DNA of 64,000 nucleotides. Origin: Brevipalpus yothersi. Lineage: Eukaryota; Arthropoda; Arachnida; Trombidiformes; Tenuipalpidae. Shown in pieces: positions 60,963-64,000 of this stretch. The stretch's first letter is position 1. Each line of letters starts with the position of its first letter. The DNA is taken from the NCBI GenBank assembly GCA_003956705.1, contig QZCP01000146.1, positions 62,001 through 126,000 of the forward strand, given 5' to 3'. The notes under the pieces are model-generated. The model did not search any database, had not been told where the DNA came from, and saw only the letters and a program-made list of their open reading frames with translations. The translations under genes and the position numbers were made by a program.

Positions 60963-63900
60963 ATGCCACCGATATCATCATCACTGGAAACACAACGAAC
61001 CCACAAATTGGCCTATGCAAATTGTCAACAAAAAACTAAAGACAATTCGGAGGGTAGCGGTGCTCAAGGAATATGTGGAGAAATTTTAACAATTTTATCA
61101 ATCGTGATAGCAATTGCCACTTTTCCGTTCTCACTTTTCTTTTGCATAAAAGTTGTCCAAGAATATGAACGTGCCGTAATTTTTCGATTAGGACGACTTC
61201 TTAATGGGGGTGCAAAAGGCCCAGGTAAGTGGAGAAAAAAGGGCGAATCTTTCCTAAATATACTAATATTCGGATATTTGGATATTTAAATATTCTCATA
61301 TTCCAATATTTCAATATGCATATCCATCGGTTATCCTTTTGTGGTCAAATTTTATTCGATCAATAATTTTTCCTCATGTGGAAAATCAATGCTCTCCCTT
61401 GATAGACTTTTGGAACCCTATTTTCAAGGCCAATCGATTCTCAGAATTTTCTCATCTTTAAATATACATCTACAGGTGCTCAATCTTTTTCAAGCCCAAC
61501 TTGAATATTCACAGAGACTTATGCATGTTGGTTGACTCGCCTTTCTTTTCGGAAATATTTTATTCCTCCCACTATGAGACTTCTCAATCAGACATCTTGA
61601 TTGTTAGACAAGAAACTATCGATTCACTGAAACTCATTGAATTTCTAAGTTACTTCTTCCTTATGTGAGCATCACCGTTATTTTTGAGCACAAATAGTTG
61701 AGAAAATCTCCTTCATTTGCTGGAAATTTTTTCCATTCACCTAATTTGGCTATCGATTGATTGACCTTCTCCATCTATAAACGATTTGAGAGAGGATTCA
61801 ATTAAATCTTTTTTTGTGTGAATATCAAATTGATTTATTGCCTATAGGAGAAGATTTTTTTTATGATTTTTACTTAAAATTTTTTTCGACAAAAAATATT
61901 TCAATTTGAATTGAGTAGCATTAAGTTGAATATTGACCTGTTTTTTTTCTCTATCATAAGATCTAACTGTTTTATTGGCTCTTTTAAAATGATTTGTTTG
62001 AAAATAATTCTTTTTATTTTCGCAAGGCAAGCCGATATTGTTCCTTTTTTCCTCTGTATTCTTTCAATATTCCCATAACGTTGTGTGCGTCACATCTATT
62101 GATTAGAAACTCTTTCCTTCCATAAGCCCAATAATCATTTTGAAAACTATTGGCCTCTTAAGAGTTCACTTTTACTTCATGATTCTTATGAGCGTGAATG
62201 GTTATGTTTTTTGATCTCGAAATCCAATCGATTGATATAAAAACTCTTCCATCTCTGTATCATTTTCGATTTATTATCGAAAATGATAATAAATGTAGAT
62301 CTAATTATCTCTTTGTCGATATTTTTATTCTATTTTTCTGTGCTGCTCTGGTCTTGAGGTTTCATAGGTTCTCTCATTTGCTCATCAAAAAAGATGATGC
62401 AACAATCGAACTGAGAAATATTGATTGAAATATACAATCAAGAGATTAAAATAAATTGCATGCATACTTTTAGCATCTTCTACAACTGATTATCACCTTA
62501 TATCATTATTGAATTGATGAGATGAGAATCGCATTTAGGAAAGAATTTTCTCGCAACATATGTTCAGCCTTCTTATTCTTCATCTGGAATCATGAATAAT
62601 TTTTTAAATTTGCAGGTATTTTTGTAATCTTACCCTGTATTGAGAACTATACCAAAGTGGATCTGAGAACATTAACATTCGATGTTCCACCTCAAGAAGT
62701 GCTAACCAAAGATTCCGTGACCGTTTCAGTGGACGCAGTTGTCTACTATCGTGTACAAAATGCTACAATTTCAATAGCAAATGTTGAAAATGCTCATCAT
62801 TCCACACGCCTGCTAGCCCAAACTACGCTTCGAAATATGCTTGGTACACACAATTTGCATGAGATTCTTTCCGATCGAGAATCGATATCAACATCAATGC
62901 AAGTAAGTAACCGGGGTCATGATGTAACATGCACAAAATTGCATGCATACGTACGTATACGTACGTACATATGTATGCATTTTGTGTGTATTCAATTCGG
63001 CCTCAATTGGTCTACTTTGATTGTTTTGGTTGTTTTGTAAGAATCCCGGTGAGAAAAATTTGCAGAAAAAATGCAGACCTGAGCATTTTTCGAGGATTAA
63101 GAAAACTATTGCAATTTGCTCCGAAAAAATGACAGGTTTTCTGTCAGCTATTGTTTATTTTCCTGCAGAACGATGAGGGATTTTTTCAAATCATCGAAGT
63201 AACAAAAATTTTGAAAAATGAAAGATAAGATGAGAAAATGGGTATCCCAATTGAAATTCCTGATAGAAAATTCCCTTTAGGATACTCATTTCAAGATACC
63301 TAATTTGAGATACCCAATATGGGATTCCATGAAATTTTTCTGTATGGGATACCCAGATGACTAGTTTTAATGATGAAACTAAATTTATCCTTGTGGAAAC
63401 CCAAATTAGTGCATATATATTATGACTATACCAATGTATTTATGCAGTGATTATAGTGTCTCATTCATGGTATCCCCGGAATTGAGAAAATAAGATTTTT
63501 CAATATTCACCAATCTTTCTGACTTTTTCTCAATTTTGAAAATGCATTTTAATGGCATAGTAAATGAAAACTCCACCCTAGAATTGACGATACCTAAATT
63601 TTTGTCAATTGTCCTATCACGTTTCCCGAAAAATGCAAAGGGGATACCCATTTTCACCTCCTTTTTTTGCAGAAACTAGTATCACACCAAAAACTTTCTT
63701 TTTGCTGCAGATTCTTCTCACCGAGATAGTTGCAACCGTAAATGACCAGTAGCTTTCTTCTTCCATTCCTTACCATCACTGATCGCTGTTGCTAAATCAT
63801 TTTTGCCCAAACTTGAAATTCATTCAATTAAGAAGAAAAAGCCATCTAATTGATTCTGTCCTTTCATTCCCATCGCCATCACTACCGGCGTCCTCTCTCT

Positions 63901-64000
63901 CTCTCTCTCTATTCTATTATATTATACTCGATTCTATATCATCATCGTTCGAACGAAAGAGTGTTTTGGACGAAGCAACGGAAAGATGGGGCATTAAAGT
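60963..64000 (+). CDS. Stomatin / MEC-2-like integral membrane protein, 3' end missing
   Basis: SPFH/PHB-domain scaffold that inserts a hairpin in the inner leaflet and modulates ion channels. Exons: up to 61224, 62616-62902, and 63960 to the window edge. The hairpin is ILTILSIVIAIATFPFSLFFCIKV, followed by QEYERAVIFRLGRLLNGGAKGPG, FVILPCIENYTKVDLRT, FDVPPQEVLTKDSVTVSVDAVVYYRV and LLAQTTLRNMLGTHNLHEIL. The last visible exon reads SVLDEATERWGIKV. The oligomerisation and C-terminal part lie beyond 64000. The first exon is uncertain. Either translation starts at the in-frame ATG at 60963 (MPPISSSLETQRTH), or the exon begins at 61042 after CTAAAG and joins an upstream exon in phase 1. Stomatin class is certain. 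Which paralogue (stomatin, MEC-2, podocin) is not. Confidence 0.9.
62940..62980. other. 41-nt alternating purine-pyrimidine tract
   Basis: Every base alternates pyrimidine and purine from 62940 to 62980, built of GCATGCATAC and repeated ACGT units and nearly self-complementary. It starts 38 bp after a stomatin exon donor. Such tracts can form Z-DNA or cruciforms. Confidence 0.85.
63234..63655. repeat. Inverted repeat pair in a stomatin intron, possible MITE
   Basis: A 15-bp perfect inverted repeat: GAAAATGGGTATCCC at 63234-63248 and its complement at 63641-63655. The interior repeats the core GGGATACCC/GATACCCA several times (about 63315, 63350, 63470). The 422-bp size and short inverted ends resemble a miniature inverted-repeat element. 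No target-site duplication is evident. Confidence 0.45.

Noticed and set aside
63711..63737. 27-nt microexon (ILLTEIVAT) in the stomatin gene
   Set aside because: Splice signals and phase allow it, but it would insert nine residues into a conserved PHB-domain helix. The direct junction to SVLDEAT matches the family.

Overview
This is a eukaryotic window of 21 to 25 loci, dense with genes that contain introns. Introns are mostly short (about 55-250 nt, GT-AG), intergenic DNA is AT-rich, and (CT)n/(GA)n microsatellites are frequent. The protein repertoire is animal: Galpha-q, PFKFB, RUFY, tropomyosin, BAG6, WDR48, COG6, stomatin. An arthropod is favoured by the stand-alone CLIP-domain protein and the insect-like Galpha-q N-terminus. 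A compact mite (Acari) genome is my best inference, but nothing here names the species. Exons were assembled by hand from splice sites, reading phase and family knowledge. For most genes every exon phase closes exactly.

Layout. 0-4 kb: the 5' part of a minus-strand astacin metalloprotease running off the left edge, then a small secreted lysine-rich protein. 4-7.4 kb: Galpha-q behind a long CT/CA-rich tract. 10.3-13.4 kb: a PFK-2/FBPase-2 gene with two alternative 3' ends. 14.4-18 kb: small unassigned proteins, including two orphan membrane proteins. 18.5-25.7 kb: a housekeeping cluster of RUFY (-), mitochondrial ribosomal L15 (-), NAA38 (+, sharing a promoter region with L15) and the PPIL1 cyclophilin (-). 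27-33 kb: cytoskeletal-type tropomyosin and splicing factor SF3B6. 34.4-47 kb: WDR48, U2AF2, BAG6 and COG6, with U2AF2 bracketed by two copies of a ~0.9 kb segment holding the BAG6 5' end. 47.3 kb: tRNA-Asp(GTC). 51-55.3 kb: a BTB-BACK protein and a secreted CLIP-domain protein. 58.7-64 kb: a stomatin/MEC-2-like gene running off the right edge.

Functional groups. SF3B6 and U2AF2 both act in branch-site and 3' splice-site recognition by U2 snRNP, and PPIL1 is also a spliceosomal protein. BAG6 and WDR48 belong to protein quality control and deubiquitination. COG6 and RUFY belong to Golgi and endosome traffic. These are neighbours rather than an operon. I saw no recognisable transposase, viral gene or CRISPR array.

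The least ordinary observations are: (1) duplicated, divergent terminal exons in PFKFB that switch the C-terminus; (2) an 11-residue tandem repeat of RRxS phosphosite motifs in the PFKFB N-terminus; (3) the BAG6 promoter and first exon duplicated just upstream of U2AF2; (4) a CLIP domain with no protease; (5) a very compact BAG6; and (6) a candidate GC-AG intron in RUFY. I found no convincing wholly new system.
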